DNA of 24,740 nucleotides from the NCBI GenBank assembly GCA_900552155.1, contig URYU01000008.1, forward strand, positions 1 to 24,740, read 5' to 3'. The position numbers were made by a program, and so were the translations under genes. Positions 15,037-22,837 of this stretch are shown here, piece after piece. Positions within the stretch are counted from its first letter, which is position 1; the number at the start of each line of letters is the position of its first letter. This DNA is from an uncultured Collinsella sp. (lineage in GTDB: Bacteria > Actinomycetota > Coriobacteriia > Coriobacteriales > Coriobacteriaceae). The notes beneath the pieces were generated by a model. It had not been told where the DNA came from. It saw only the letters and a program-made list of their open reading frames with translations, and did no database searches.

Positions 15037-15888
15037 ATGCTTAATGGGTGCGCATATATATTGACGGTCGACGTGGGTAACACGTTCATTCGCTTTGGTC
15101 TGTTTGCCGAGGATTCGGCTGCGGCGCAGGAATGTCCGCTTGCGACGTGCGAGATCACGACGCCGTCGAGCATCACGGCCGATGAGGCTCGCATGAGGCT
15201 CGCGCAGGTCATGGGCGCGCTGGCGGCCGATGCGGGCATGCCCGGCGCGCTCGTTCCCGCAGCTGCAGTCCTGAGTTGCGTGGTGCCGGCGCTCGAGCGT
15301 CCGTGGAAGGCGGCACTTTTTCGCACCTGCACGGGACGCGTGCTCACCGTGGGGCCGGGCCTCAAGACCGGCATACCCGTGCACTACGATGACCCGGCCG
15401 AGATCGGTCCCGACCGCATCGCCGACGCCGTGGCGGCCCGTGCCGTCTACGGCTCTCCGTGCATCGTGATCGACCTGGGCACGACGACCAATATTGAGGT
15501 CATCGATGCGCGCGGTACCTTTGTCGGCGGCGGCATCGCGCCGGGTCTGGCGCTCGGCGCCCGCTCGCTCTCGGCTGCTGCGGCGCGCCTGCCGCAGGTT
15601 GAGCCTTCGGCGCCCACGCATGTGATCGGTCGCAACACGCGCGAGGCCATGCGCTCGGGCGTGGTCTTGGGCGAGGTGGCCCGTATCGACGGCATGCTCG
15701 ACATGGTGCTTGCCGAGATGCGCGCGACCAAGGCGGCGGGGGAGGGCAGCGTGCCCATTGTCATCACCGGCGACGACGCCGAGGCGCTCGCGGCGTTGGT
15801 TGGCCACAGTCTGACGGTAGACGACGCACTGACGCTGCGGGGTCTCGCCGAGCTGTACCGCATCAACCAAACGCCTCGTCGCGCATAA
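15037..15888 (+). CDS. coaX: Type III pantothenate kinase
   Basis: The 283-residue start at ATG 15037 was chosen for GAAAGGAG 8 bases upstream; 18 extra in-frame codons exist before it but lack a ribosome site. The enzyme phosphorylates pantothenate with ATP in the first step of coenzyme A synthesis, and type III forms are ASKHA-fold dimers needing a monovalent cation. Visible motifs are DVGNT at 12-16 (phosphate-1), HYDDPAEIGPDR at 117-127 (usually GADR; Ala is Pro here), DLGTTTNIEV at 146-155 (phosphate-2), GGIAPGL at 165-171, ITGDDA at 243-248 and LRGL at 268-271. It is slightly longer than the usual 255-270 residues. A promoter-like element lies close upstream and no terminator is visible before the next gene. 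Confidence 0.95.
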   Translation: MLNGCAYILTVDVGNTFIRFGLFAEDSAAAQECPLATCEITTPSSITADEARMRLAQVMGALAADAGMPGALVPAAAVLSCVVPALERPWKAALFRTCTGRVLTVGPGLKTGIPVHYDDPAEIGPDRIADAVAARAVYGSPCIVIDLGTTTNIEVIDARGTFVGGGIAPGLALGARSLSAAAARLPQVEPSAPTHVIGRNTREAMRSGVVLGEVARIDGMLDMVLAEMRATKAAGEGSVPIVITGDDAEALAALVGHSLTVDDALTLRGLAELYRINQTPRRA

Positions 15889-15933
15889 AGCGGAGGACGT
15901 CGGCGGGAGAGGAAACAGCCCCACCTTTCACCT

Positions 15934-15941
15934 GCTACAAT
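15934..15941 (+). promoter_or_regulatory. Extended -10 promoter before the dCMP deaminase gene
   Basis: TACAAT at 15936-15941 is preceded by TG one base away, giving an extended -10. No -35 is evident. It would give a leader of about 28 bases before the ATG at 15976. Confidence 0.45.
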
Positions 15942-15975
15942 GGGTCAAACTATTGCGATTACGGAGGTGTCTGCC

Positions 15976-16500
15976 ATGTCGGACGATCTTCATCAAACTT
16001 CGTCAGGCAAGCGCCTGGACGTCATTAGCTGGGACGAGTTCTTTATGAGCGTGGCCATCGCCGCGCAGCGCCGCAGCAAGGACCCCAATACGCAGGTGGG
16101 TGCGTGCATCGCCAGCACCAACCACCGCATCCTTTCGGTGGGCTACAACGGTACACCCTCGGCGCTCAACGACGACTTTTTCCCGTGGGGTACGAGCGAC
16201 GACCCGTTGCAGGACAAGCACAACTACGTGGTCCATGCCGAGGCCAATGCCGTGCTCAACTACCGTGGCTCGCTCAAGGATCTCGAGGGTTCCACGGTCT
16301 ACGTCACGCTGTTTCCGTGCCACGACTGCGCCAAGATTTTGGCGCAGGTAGGCGTGGGCGAGGTTGTCTACCTGGACAACAAGTACGCCGACACCGATGA
16401 TGGACGCATCAGCCGCCGCATCCTCGACTCCTGCGGCATCAGCTACCGCCAGGTTATCGTCGATGTTCACATCGGCACCGAGGGGCAGGCTCAGCAGTAG
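15976..16500 (+). CDS. comEB: dCMP deaminase (ComEB-like, CMP/dCMP deaminase family)
   Basis: The 174-residue start at ATG 15976 follows GGAGGT at a good distance; an in-frame ATG 12 codons earlier overlaps the promoter-like TACAAT and is less likely. The family converts dCMP to dUMP, feeding thymidylate synthesis in the cytoplasm. The zinc site is visible: HAEANAVLN at 87-95 gives the His ligand and catalytic Glu, and FPCHDC at 113-118 gives the two Cys ligands. An N-terminal DPNTQVGACI and VGYNGTP at 55-61 are also typical. The length is normal for the family. Strictly the sequence supports a CMP/dCMP-type deaminase; dCMP is the expected substrate for this subgroup. Confidence 0.93.
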   Translation: MSDDLHQTSSGKRLDVISWDEFFMSVAIAAQRRSKDPNTQVGACIASTNHRILSVGYNGTPSALNDDFFPWGTSDDPLQDKHNYVVHAEANAVLNYRGSLKDLEGSTVYVTLFPCHDCAKILAQVGVGEVVYLDNKYADTDDGRISRRILDSCGISYRQVIVDVHIGTEGQAQQ

Positions 16501-16634
16501 CGCGTGGCAACGCCAGCTGGCAATAAAAAGCAGCTAAAAGAGACCCGTCCCAAATTGACTACTCGTGAAAGTCGCGTCTGCGCGCATGGACGGCTCGTGA
16601 GCGGGTACACGGCTGTAGTAACATAGCTTCTGTC

Positions 16635-16650
16635 CGCGGGCGCGCCCGCG
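16635..16650. promoter_or_regulatory. 16-bp perfect palindrome in the nfu leader
   Basis: CGCGGGCGCGCCCGCG is self-complementary over all 16 bases and ends 22 bp before the GTG start. It could be an operator or, in RNA, a small hairpin next to the ribosome site AAAGGAG. Nothing in it identifies a regulator. Confidence 0.45.
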
Positions 16651-16672
16651 TAATTGTGAGAAAGGAGCCCCT

Positions 16673-16951
16673 GTGGCTGTTAACGAAGAGCTGCTTAAGA
16701 AGGTTCTTGAAGAGATTCGCCCCAACCTGCAGGCCGATGGCGGCGATATGGAGTATGTGGGCGTTGACGACGAGGGCGTCGTCAAACTGGAGCTGCAGGG
16801 CGCTTGCGCCGGCTGCCCCATGAGCTCGCTGACCCTGTCCATGGGTATTGAGCGCATCCTGAAGGAGCACGTGCCCGGCGTTACCCGTGTCGAGCAGGTC
16901 AATGCCTCCGGCGAGACCGACGACCTGTACGACGAGTACGCGCCGTTCTAA
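16673..16951 (+). CDS. nfu: NifU C-terminal-domain iron-sulfur scaffold protein (Nfu)
   Basis: The 92-residue protein starts at GTG 16673 with AAAGGAG 6-7 bases upstream. It is a stand-alone NifU-like C-terminal domain: LLKKVLEEIRPNLQADGGD (8-25) followed by CAGC at 45-48 and SSLTLSMGIERILKEHVPGV. In this family, two subunits bridge a [4Fe-4S] cluster through the CxxC motif and pass it to apoproteins. The C-terminus (SGETDDLYDEYAPF) is acidic and extends past the core domain. The Fe-S rich activase in the same window is a conceivable client, but nothing links them directly. The gene is probably transcribed alone or with lgt by read-through of the hairpin at 17001. Confidence 0.94.
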   Translation: MAVNEELLKKVLEEIRPNLQADGGDMEYVGVDDEGVVKLELQGACAGCPMSSLTLSMGIERILKEHVPGVTRVEQVNASGETDDLYDEYAPF

Positions 16952-17000
16952 GATGCGAAAGCTGCGGACGGCATACTCCGCATAGACGTTACGCCCAAAT

Positions 17001-17037
17001 ATGCGGCTGCGAGCGCAAGGCCCGCGGCCGCATTTGT
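17001..17037 (+). terminator. Hairpin terminator or attenuator between nfu and lgt
   Basis: ATGCGGCTGCG (17001-17011) pairs with CGCGGCCGCAT (17023-17033) through 11 positions including one G-U, and TTTGT follows closely. It probably ends the nfu transcript. The short T-tract leaves partial read-through possible. Confidence 0.6.
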
Positions 17038-17060
17038 ATGTAGGGAGCAGGGGGATCGAT

Positions 17061-17882
17061 ATGCTCAACGACTTCTACCATATGCTTGATCCCGTCGCGA
17101 TTTCGGCGGGGCCCATCACGATTTACTGGTATGGTCTGGCCTATGTGGTCGGAGCTCTGCTCACGGCGGTCGTCATGTATCGCACGCAGCGTCGCTGGGG
17201 CTTTAACATCACGATTGACGACCTGACGAGCGTCGTGGTCGGTGTGGTCTTTGGCCTTATCATCGGCGCCCGCCTGTTCTACGTCATCTTTTACGGCGAC
17301 GGCTACTACTGGGCACATCCGCTCGAGATCTTTGCCACCAACGAAGGCGGCATGAGCTTCCACGGTGGCCTGGTCGGCGGCATTATCGGCGGCATCATCG
17401 TGTGCCGCATGTATAAGCTCGACGCATGGACTCTGGCAGACCTTGCCGTCATCGGCGCGCCGCTGGCCTTGTGTCTGGGCCGTTGTGCCAACTTTGTCAA
17501 CGGTGAGCTGTGGGGCAAGCCGACCGATCTGCCCTGGGGTGTGGTCTTTGGCGGGACTGCGGGCGATATGCCGCGTCACCCCTCCCAACTCTACGAGGCA
17601 TTTCTTGAGGGCATTGTGCTCTTCTGCATCCTGCAGGTGCTCAGCCGCAAAAAGCCGCTGCTGCCCCAGGGCACGTTTATGGGCGTGTTTGTGATGGGTT
17701 ACGGCATCGTCCGCTTCCTCGTCGAGCTCGTGCGCGTGCCCGACGCCCAGCTTGGCTATCTGCTGGGCGGCGTCATCACGATGGGTCAGCTGCTGAGCCT
17801 TCCGCTCGTTATTGCGGGCCTGGCGCTCGTCATCTTTGCGCGTCGCCGCAATCGCCCCCAGCGCATCTACCTCGACGCCTAA
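17061..17882 (+). CDS. lgt: Prolipoprotein diacylglyceryl transferase
   Basis: The 273-residue start at ATG 17061 follows a GGGAG/GGGGG region; an upstream in-frame ATG at 17001 lies inside the preceding hairpin and is unlikely. Lgt moves a diacylglyceryl group from phosphatidylglycerol to the lipobox cysteine of prolipoproteins, the first step of lipoprotein maturation. About seven membrane helices are visible. Signature parts are GGMSFHGGLVGG at 97-107 with the conserved His101, LGRCANFVNGELWG at 139-152 (normally GRxxNFxNxE) and RHPSQLYEA at 172-180. The basic tail (RRRNRPQR) is short. A REP-like hairpin right after the stop may serve as its terminator. Confidence 0.96.
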   Translation: MLNDFYHMLDPVAISAGPITIYWYGLAYVVGALLTAVVMYRTQRRWGFNITIDDLTSVVVGVVFGLIIGARLFYVIFYGDGYYWAHPLEIFATNEGGMSFHGGLVGGIIGGIIVCRMYKLDAWTLADLAVIGAPLALCLGRCANFVNGELWGKPTDLPWGVVFGGTAGDMPRHPSQLYEAFLEGIVLFCILQVLSRKKPLLPQGTFMGVFVMGYGIVRFLVELVRVPDAQLGYLLGGVITMGQLLSLPLVIAGLALVIFARRRNRPQRIYLDA

Positions 17883-17891
17883 CCACCACAT

Positions 17892-17928
17892 ACCACCACA
17901 AAGGGGACAGACACCTTTGTGGTGGTTT
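17892..17928. repeat. REP-like palindrome C (also a possible lgt terminator)
   Basis: A perfect 13-bp stem ACCACCACAAAGG / CCTTTGTGGTGGT encloses the 9-base loop GGACAGACA, followed by TT. The GGGGACAG-ACACC core relates it to palindromes A, B and D. It starts 9 bases after the lgt stop. Confidence 0.75.
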
Positions 17929-17950
17929 GCTGGGCAACGATGACAGAACC

Positions 17951-18007
17951 GTAACGTTTCCCCAGATAAAACCTGCCAAAATAAACCTGTCCCTTTTTGG
18001 CAGGTTT
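17951..18007. repeat. REP-like repeat D (long form, about 50 bp plus arm)
   Basis: Bases 17951-18000 match the reverse complement of 22842-22891 at 46 of 50 positions. The repeat contains a 13-bp hairpin, AAACCTGCCAAAA / TTTTGGCAGGTTT, with a 13-base loop carrying CCTGTCCC. It ends about 20 bp before the GTG of the DUF6020-like gene, so it lies in that gene's leader or promoter. Confidence 0.85.
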
Positions 18008-18027
18008 CTAGAAAGGCTCTTTGGACT

Positions 18028-20211
18028 GTGAAGGATTCCGATCTCTCCACAACGGCTGCGCGCGACGCTGCCCGCATCGTCTGGTTTAAGCGCTACCCCG
18101 CCAAGCAGACGCTCATCGCATTTCTGCTCGCGCTGTTGGCGACCACGGCGTTTTCCATCGATCCCGCCCCGGTGTCGAGCAACGCAGTCTTGGCGATTGA
18201 CCCCAAAGCCTCGGGCATGCTGTACGTGTGCTACGAGGTGCTCCTCTCGTTTGCCGGCCATACCGACGCGGTCATGCTGCTGGCGCTTGCCTGCCTGCTC
18301 ACGCTGCCGTTTCGCTACGTATTCTTTGGCCGTGGCGACACCTGGCGCCCATCGATTATTCTGCCGTCGCTGTTTTTCGCCATCTGCATGGTGTTCGGCC
18401 GCAGCTACGACCTCACCGACTCGGCCGAGATTGTTCTTGGCGACAAAGCTCGCATCATCTGCGCCTGGATTGGCGGCGCGGGCTGGATGCTCCTGGCGAT
18501 CGTTGCCTTCTATCTGGCTTTTGAGTGCTTGGATTGGCTGAGCTCTCGGCGCATTCCGTTTTCCGAAGCGCACTTTGGCCGCGTATGGCGTGTGACTCAC
18601 GCCGTGCTCTCGGTCCATCCCTTTGCCGGGCCCTTCCTGGTGCTTATGATCGCCTGGGCGCCCACGCTTATCGCTTCGCTGCCCGGTCTTTTTATGGGAG
18701 ATACGGGTGCGCAGATTCGCCAGTGGTTCAACTACCCCAACGGCACGAGTGACTACCTGCGTCTGCTCAATCCCAATGTGTTGCTCAACGGACTTCACCC
18801 CGTGGTGCACACGGCTATCATCGGTTCGTGCGTCCAGCTGGGGCTTTCACTGTTCAACAGCGCCAACGCAGGTCTTGCCATCTACACCTGTGCTCAGTTC
18901 GTCATCACGGCTGCCTGCATGGCCTATTCCATTTCGTCGCTGCGCAAACTGGGCGTGAGTCTGCCGGTTCGCGGTGCGATCCTGCTGTTCTTTGCGTTTA
19001 TGCCGATGTTCTCTAACTACGCGGCGTTGCTCACCAAAGATGTGCTCTTTGCCGACGCGTTCTTGGTGCTGCTGGTACAGACCGTCAAGCTCGTGGCATG
19101 TGGCTTGCCCCGTCGTGATGCCAATGTCGAGCGAGCGGGCGAGAAAGCCCCCGTGCTCTTTGCGCGCCACGACTGGCTGCTGCTCGCTCTGGGCGCCATG
19201 GGTTCCACGTTCCTGCGCAACGGCGGCCTGGTGTTTCCCCTGGCGGCATGCGTAATCGCGGCGGCGTTTTGCGTATGGGACGTGCATGTGGCTCGTCGTG
19301 CAGCCAAGCAGACTGGTGCTGCGCCTTCGGGCGCCATTCCGCGTTTCCGCTGGGTTGGCGTTCTCGCGGTGCTCGCGCTCTGCCTTGCCTCTAATATGTA
19401 CTTCACCAAGGTCTTTATGCCGGCGCACGATATCACGCCTGGTTCCAAGCGCGAAATCCTCTCGATTCCGTTCCAGCAGACGGCTCGTTTCGTCCAAAAG
19501 CACGACGGCCTCAACTCGGGCGTCAACCCCACGGTTAAGGAGGACGGCACCATCGTGGAGGCTCCTTGCGACGGTTCGGTGACCGACGAAGAGCGTGCCG
19601 TGATCGATCGCGTACTCAAGTACGAGAACCTGGGCCGCCGCTACAATCCCGACAAGTCCGACGCCGTCAAGAACTGCTTTAACGAGTACGCCTCGCAGGA
19701 GGACATCAAGGCTTATTTTGAGGTGTGGGCCCAGATGTTCAAAAAGGATCCCGAGTGCTATATCTCGGCGCTCATCAATAACTACTACGGCTACTTTTAT
19801 CCGAGCGCCCGCGATGCGTGGGTCTACAGCACGGCGCGCAGTGCCGAGATTATGGCGAAGCCCGATAACCTCAAGTACTTTGACTTCCATCCGGTCGATA
19901 GCAAGGTCGTGCGCTGGTGCGACCACCTGATCAACCTGTATCGCGTGGCAGTACAACGCATCCCGTTTATCTCGCTCACCATGAGCTCGGCCACCTATGT
20001 GTGGATCATGATCGCCGTGGTGCTCTATCTGCTACGTCGTCATTCGTGGCGCGGGCTGGCCATTTGGGTGCCGCTGCTGGGCGTGCTCGCCGTGTGCCTG
20101 ATCGGTCCCTGCAATGGCTCGACCTACATGCGCTACCTGTATCCGGTCATCGCCTGCATGCCCTTTGCCATCGGCGCCACCATCACCCGCAGCGACCTCC
20201 TCTGGTCCTAA
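18028..20211 (+). CDS. DUF6020-like multi-pass membrane protein, probable GT-C-type glycosyltransferase
   Basis: The 727-residue protein starts at GTG 18028; GAAAGG lies about 11 bases upstream. About a dozen membrane helices occur. After the first block, a loop reads LFMGDTGAQIRQWFNYPNG with Asp225, followed by NGLHPVVHTAIIG. An acidic or DxD-type residue in the first large outer loop is characteristic of GT-C glycosyltransferases, which use polyprenyl-phosphate sugars on the outer face of the membrane. A large outer segment at about 485-600 (QTARFVQKHDGLNSG, then ENLGRRYNPDKSDAVKNCFN) precedes the last helices. I infer a role in cell-wall glycan or glycoprotein assembly, without a known acceptor. 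The assignment to DUF6020 rests on overall pattern memory rather than a search. Long repeat D sits directly before it. Confidence 0.75.
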   Translation: MKDSDLSTTAARDAARIVWFKRYPAKQTLIAFLLALLATTAFSIDPAPVSSNAVLAIDPKASGMLYVCYEVLLSFAGHTDAVMLLALACLLTLPFRYVFFGRGDTWRPSIILPSLFFAICMVFGRSYDLTDSAEIVLGDKARIICAWIGGAGWMLLAIVAFYLAFECLDWLSSRRIPFSEAHFGRVWRVTHAVLSVHPFAGPFLVLMIAWAPTLIASLPGLFMGDTGAQIRQWFNYPNGTSDYLRLLNPNVLLNGLHPVVHTAIIGSCVQLGLSLFNSANAGLAIYTCAQFVITAACMAYSISSLRKLGVSLPVRGAILLFFAFMPMFSNYAALLTKDVLFADAFLVLLVQTVKLVACGLPRRDANVERAGEKAPVLFARHDWLLLALGAMGSTFLRNGGLVFPLAACVIAAAFCVWDVHVARRAAKQTGAAPSGAIPRFRWVGVLAVLALCLASNMYFTKVFMPAHDITPGSKREILSIPFQQTARFVQKHDGLNSGVNPTVKEDGTIVEAPCDGSVTDEERAVIDRVLKYENLGRRYNPDKSDAVKNCFNEYASQEDIKAYFEVWAQMFKKDPECYISALINNYYGYFYPSARDAWVYSTARSAEIMAKPDNLKYFDFHPVDSKVVRWCDHLINLYRVAVQRIPFISLTMSSATYVWIMIAVVLYLLRRHSWRGLAIWVPLLGVLAVCLIGPCNGSTYMRYLYPVIACMPFAIGATITRSDLLWS

Positions 20212-20246
20212 TTTGGTGCATTGGGGTCAGGTTGCTTTGCACCAAA
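20212..20246. repeat. REP-like palindrome F
   Basis: TTTGGTGCA / TGCACCAAA forms a 9-bp perfect stem with a 17-base loop containing GGGGTCAGG. It begins immediately after the stop of the DUF6020-like gene. The core differs from palindromes A-E, so it may be a second repeat type. Confidence 0.6.
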
Positions 20247-20376
20247 GGGTGGCATCATCACGACGCCTTCATTTTGGGGTTTATCTCGCAGGCCAGTAGG
20301 TATATCATAACGACGTTTGTTTATATTGCCCGAGCATCTGCGCTGGGCTTTAGGTCGAAACCGATAGGAGACACGT

Positions 20377-21183
20377 ATGTCCGGACACTCTAAGTGGGCC
20401 ACACCCAAGCATCGTAAGGGCGCGCAGGACGCCAAGCGTTCCGCCCTCTTCTCCAAGCTGAGCCGCAACATCACCGTTGCTGCCCGTCTCGGCGGTGACC
20501 CGCTGCCCGAGAACAACGCCAGCCTCGCCGCTGCCGTTGCCAAGGCCAAGGCTCAGTCCATGCCCAAGGACAAGATCAAGTCCGCTATCGACAAGGCTTT
20601 TGGTTCGGGTGCCGACGCTGCCGTCTACGAGAACATCGTGTACGAGGGCTACGGCCCCGCCGGTGTCGCCGTCTACGTTGACTGCCTGACCGACAACCGC
20701 AACCGCACCGCCGCTGATGTCCGTTCCGCCTTCTCCCACGCTGGTGGCAACCTGGGCACCTCCGGCTCCGTCTCCTTCCAGTTTGAGCGCAAGGGCCAGA
20801 TCGTTGTTGCCAAGGAGATCCTGGACGAGAACGCCAAGAAGGAGACCATGATCGCCAACGGTGCTGCCGGTGACGAGGATGAGTTCATGATGGCCATCGC
20901 CGAGGCCGGTGGCGAGGACTACGAGGATGCCGGCGAGGAGTGGATCGTCTGGACTACTGCTAACGAGGTCATGGCTGTCTCCAAGGCGCTCGAGGAGCAG
21001 GGCGTCCAGGTCAAGGGCTCCGAGACCACCATGGTCCCGACCACCCCGACCGAGGTCTCCGGCGCCGACGCCAAGAAGGTTCAGCGCCTCATCGACCGTC
21101 TTGAGGAGCTCGACGACGTCCAGGATGTTTACAGCACCATGGACATGACCGACGAGGTCATCGCTGCCCTCGAGGAGGAGTAG
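20377..21183 (+). CDS. yebC: YebC/PmpR (TACO1) family protein
   Basis: The 268-residue protein starts at ATG with AGGAGA before it. The N-terminus MSGHSKWATPKHRKGAQDAK is the family hallmark (usually GHSKWANIKHRK). AKAKAQSMPKDKIKSAIDKA, YEGYGPAGVAVYVDCLTDNRNRT and GGNLGTSGSVSFQFERKG follow in the expected order. Family members have been described as DNA-binding regulators and, more recently, as factors that help ribosomes through difficult sequences such as proline runs. The protein is some 20 residues longer than the usual 240-250, mostly from an acidic stretch around 165-190 (AGDEDEFMMAIAEAGGEDYE). A terminator follows. Confidence 0.95.
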   Translation: MSGHSKWATPKHRKGAQDAKRSALFSKLSRNITVAARLGGDPLPENNASLAAAVAKAKAQSMPKDKIKSAIDKAFGSGADAAVYENIVYEGYGPAGVAVYVDCLTDNRNRTAADVRSAFSHAGGNLGTSGSVSFQFERKGQIVVAKEILDENAKKETMIANGAAGDEDEFMMAIAEAGGEDYEDAGEEWIVWTTANEVMAVSKALEEQGVQVKGSETTMVPTTPTEVSGADAKKVQRLIDRLEELDDVQDVYSTMDMTDEVIAALEEE

Positions 21184-21252
21184 CGCCCGCACGGGTTAAG
21201 CCGTGCATATCTGGGCATAATGAAGCGAGCATGCAAGCCTCGTGGAATAGAT

Positions 21253-21294
21253 GAGCCGGATCCGCGTGCGTAGAGCACCGGACCCGGCTCTTTT
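21253..21294 (+). terminator. Rho-independent terminator after yebC
   Basis: GAGCCGG / CCGGCTC plus TCCG / CGGA, with one A/C mismatch between them, is followed by TTTT (21291-21294). Confidence 0.88.
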
Positions 21295-21299
21295 ATAAT
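21294..21299 (+). promoter_or_regulatory. Possible -10 of the amaP operon overlapping the terminator tail
   Basis: A perfect TATAAT uses the last T of the yebC terminator tract. There is no recognisable -35 at 16-18 bp, where the terminator stem lies. The predicted leader to the GTG at 21350 would be about 45 bases. Confidence 0.35.
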
Positions 21300-21349
21300 G
21301 ATGCGAACCGTTTTGTATTTCGAGTGCCGAGATTTGAAGGGAGCGCCAC

Positions 21350-21895
21350 GTGCGCGTACTCAAACGAGCCCTAGCGATTGTGTATCTTGCCGCCGCCATC
21401 GTGGCGCTGGGTACGCTTGTCTGCCAGTTTTGGGGGCCGTATACGTATCGCTTTATGCTGCTGATGCGCGACCCCATGCCGCGCATTGTCGTGACGGCAT
21501 GCGGCGGAGTTGTGGCGATTGGCGTGCTGGTAAGCTTCTTCCGCCTGATGTTTGCTCGTCGCGAGCCGTCCTGTGTGCATCCGGCGGGGGAGCGCAATAT
21601 CGAGGTCACGCTCGCGGCGCTTTCTTCGTGCGCTCGCACTGCGGCAGAGCGCGACGATCGCGTGATGGTCGAGCATGTCGAGGCCCGCGTCCAAGGCTCC
21701 GACGATTCGCACGTCCGATTTAAGGTCGAGGCTATCGCGCTTGACGATAAGGACGTGGCATCTCTGGCTACTGCGATGCAGCGGCGCATCGAGGAAGCTT
21801 GCGACACCATGCTTGGAACGCCGGGCACGACCGCACGCGTTCGTTTTTTGCCGTCCAAGACTACCGTCCAGACCGTGGAGGTTTCCGGTGAGTGA
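21350..21895 (+). CDS. amaP: AmaP-like alkaline shock response membrane anchor protein
   Basis: The 181-residue protein starts at GTG 21350 with GAAGGGAG upstream. Two membrane helices occupy about 7-28 (ALAIVYLAAAIVALGTLVC) and 43-65 (MPRIVVTACGGVVAIGVLVSFF). The cytoplasmic remainder resembles AmaP (VEARVQGSDDSHVRFKVEAI, then RRIEEACDTMLGTPGTTARV). In staphylococci AmaP anchors Asp23 to the membrane, and loss of Asp23 induces cell-wall stress genes. Here it is the first gene of a three-gene operon with a DUF2273 protein and Asp23, which strongly supports the identification. Its stop overlaps the next start by 8 bp. Confidence 0.88.
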   Translation: MRVLKRALAIVYLAAAIVALGTLVCQFWGPYTYRFMLLMRDPMPRIVVTACGGVVAIGVLVSFFRLMFARREPSCVHPAGERNIEVTLAALSSCARTAAERDDRVMVEHVEARVQGSDDSHVRFKVEAIALDDKDVASLATAMQRRIEEACDTMLGTPGTTARVRFLPSKTTVQTVEVSGE

Positions 21896-22265
21896 TACCA
21901 ATCAAGACAAGACCGCTCGTACGCCGCGCCTGACGATTGACCAGAGCGCCACGCCGGCGAACGAACCTGTTGATTCCAAAGCAGAGGCAACCGAGTTACA
22001 AGACGCGGCAGCCGCGGATTTTGACGAGGCTATGGGTCTCATCAAGGGTACGGGCGCTGCCATCTGGAGCTATGCCGTGCGTCATCCCAACACCACGCTT
22101 GGCGCCGTCGCTGGCTTTATCCTCGCCGTGTTGGTGCTCACGTTGGGCCTGTGGGACACGCTCGTCATTGCATTCTTCGTGCTGATCGGCGCCGTGATCG
22201 GCCAAATTCGCGACGGCGAAAACGGGATCGTCAACTTCTTCGGCCGTCTGTTTAGCGGTCGCTAA
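21888..22265 (+). CDS. DUF2273-family small membrane protein
   Basis: The 125-residue start at GTG 21888, inside the end of amaP, was chosen because TGGAGG lies 6 bases upstream and the downstream sequence matches the family. The first 45 residues are polar. Two hydrophobic segments follow at about 69-88 (TTLGAVAGFILAVLVLTLG) and 91-107 (TLVIAFFVLIGAVIGQI). The family-typical end is short and basic (NFFGRLFSGR). DUF2273 proteins are regular partners of Asp23/AmaP in Gram-positive bacteria and are thought to sit in the membrane with them. The overlap with amaP implies translational coupling. Confidence 0.88.
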   Translation: MSDTNQDKTARTPRLTIDQSATPANEPVDSKAEATELQDAAAADFDEAMGLIKGTGAAIWSYAVRHPNTTLGAVAGFILAVLVLTLGLWDTLVIAFFVLIGAVIGQIRDGENGIVNFFGRLFSGR

Positions 22266-22309
22266 TATGTATTCGACTGTCGCATCCGCGGCAGGCATAA
22301 GGAGGAACC

Positions 22310-22837
22310 ATGGCTTTTAATACGAAGGTCGATGTAGCCGATACCGAGCTCGAGGCAGACGAGACCGTCGCCGCCGAGGCGGAGGACGTAACGCTCGAGG
22401 ACGAGGCGCTCGTCGAGGCCGAGTCCGATGCGGGCGAGGACAACGAGGAGATGGACGAGGAGGCGGACGAGTCCGAGGACTCGCTGACCTATTCCAACGG
22501 CGTGATCGAGAAGATTGTCGCCATGGCCACCCGCGAGGTGCCGCACGTTCTGGGCATGAAGGGTAACCTTATGCACTTTGTGCAGGAGCAGTTTGGTGCC
22601 GAGAATCTGACCAAGGGCGTGACGGTCGAGGTCACCGATGACAATCGCGTGGTCGTCAACATCTCCGTCATTATCGAGTACGGTGCCTATGCGCCCGCGA
22701 TCTTCGACGATGTCAAGGCACGTGTCACCGAGCGCCTTGCCGCGATGACCGGCCTTGAGGTGGCGGGCGTCAACCTGCGTATCGAGGACGTCATCACCCC
22801 CGAGGAGTACGAGCACCGCACCAGCCAGCACGAATAA
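22310..22837 (+). CDS. asp23: Asp23/Gls24-family envelope stress response protein
   Basis: The 175-residue protein has AAGGAGGAACC before its ATG. Residues 1-58 form a strongly acidic Glu/Asp/Ala tail, not part of the core fold. The Asp23 domain (about 60-168) reads LTYSNGVIEKIVAMATREVP, then VTVEVTDDNRVVVNISVIIE and VTERLAAMTGLEVAGVNLRI. Family members are abundant cytoplasmic proteins that gather at the membrane and are needed for cell-envelope homeostasis. It is the third gene of the amaP operon, 44 bp after the DUF2273 gene. The long acidic N-terminal extension is greater than in classical Asp23 and may mediate a contact of its own. Confidence 0.93.
   Translation: MAFNTKVDVADTELEADETVAAEAEDVTLEDEALVEAESDAGEDNEEMDEEADESEDSLTYSNGVIEKIVAMATREVPHVLGMKGNLMHFVQEQFGAENLTKGVTVEVTDDNRVVVNISVIIEYGAYAPAIFDDVKARVTERLAAMTGLEVAGVNLRIEDVITPEEYEHRTSQHE

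Noticed and set aside
16512..16521. GCCAGCTGGC palindrome after the dCMP deaminase gene as a terminator
   Set aside because: The stem is only 5 bp with no loop and is followed by A-rich rather than T-rich sequence.
17001..17060. Start of lgt at the upstream ATG 17001
   Set aside because: This ATG lies inside the hairpin between nfu and lgt and has no ribosome site. The 20 extra residues do not look like an Lgt N-terminus.
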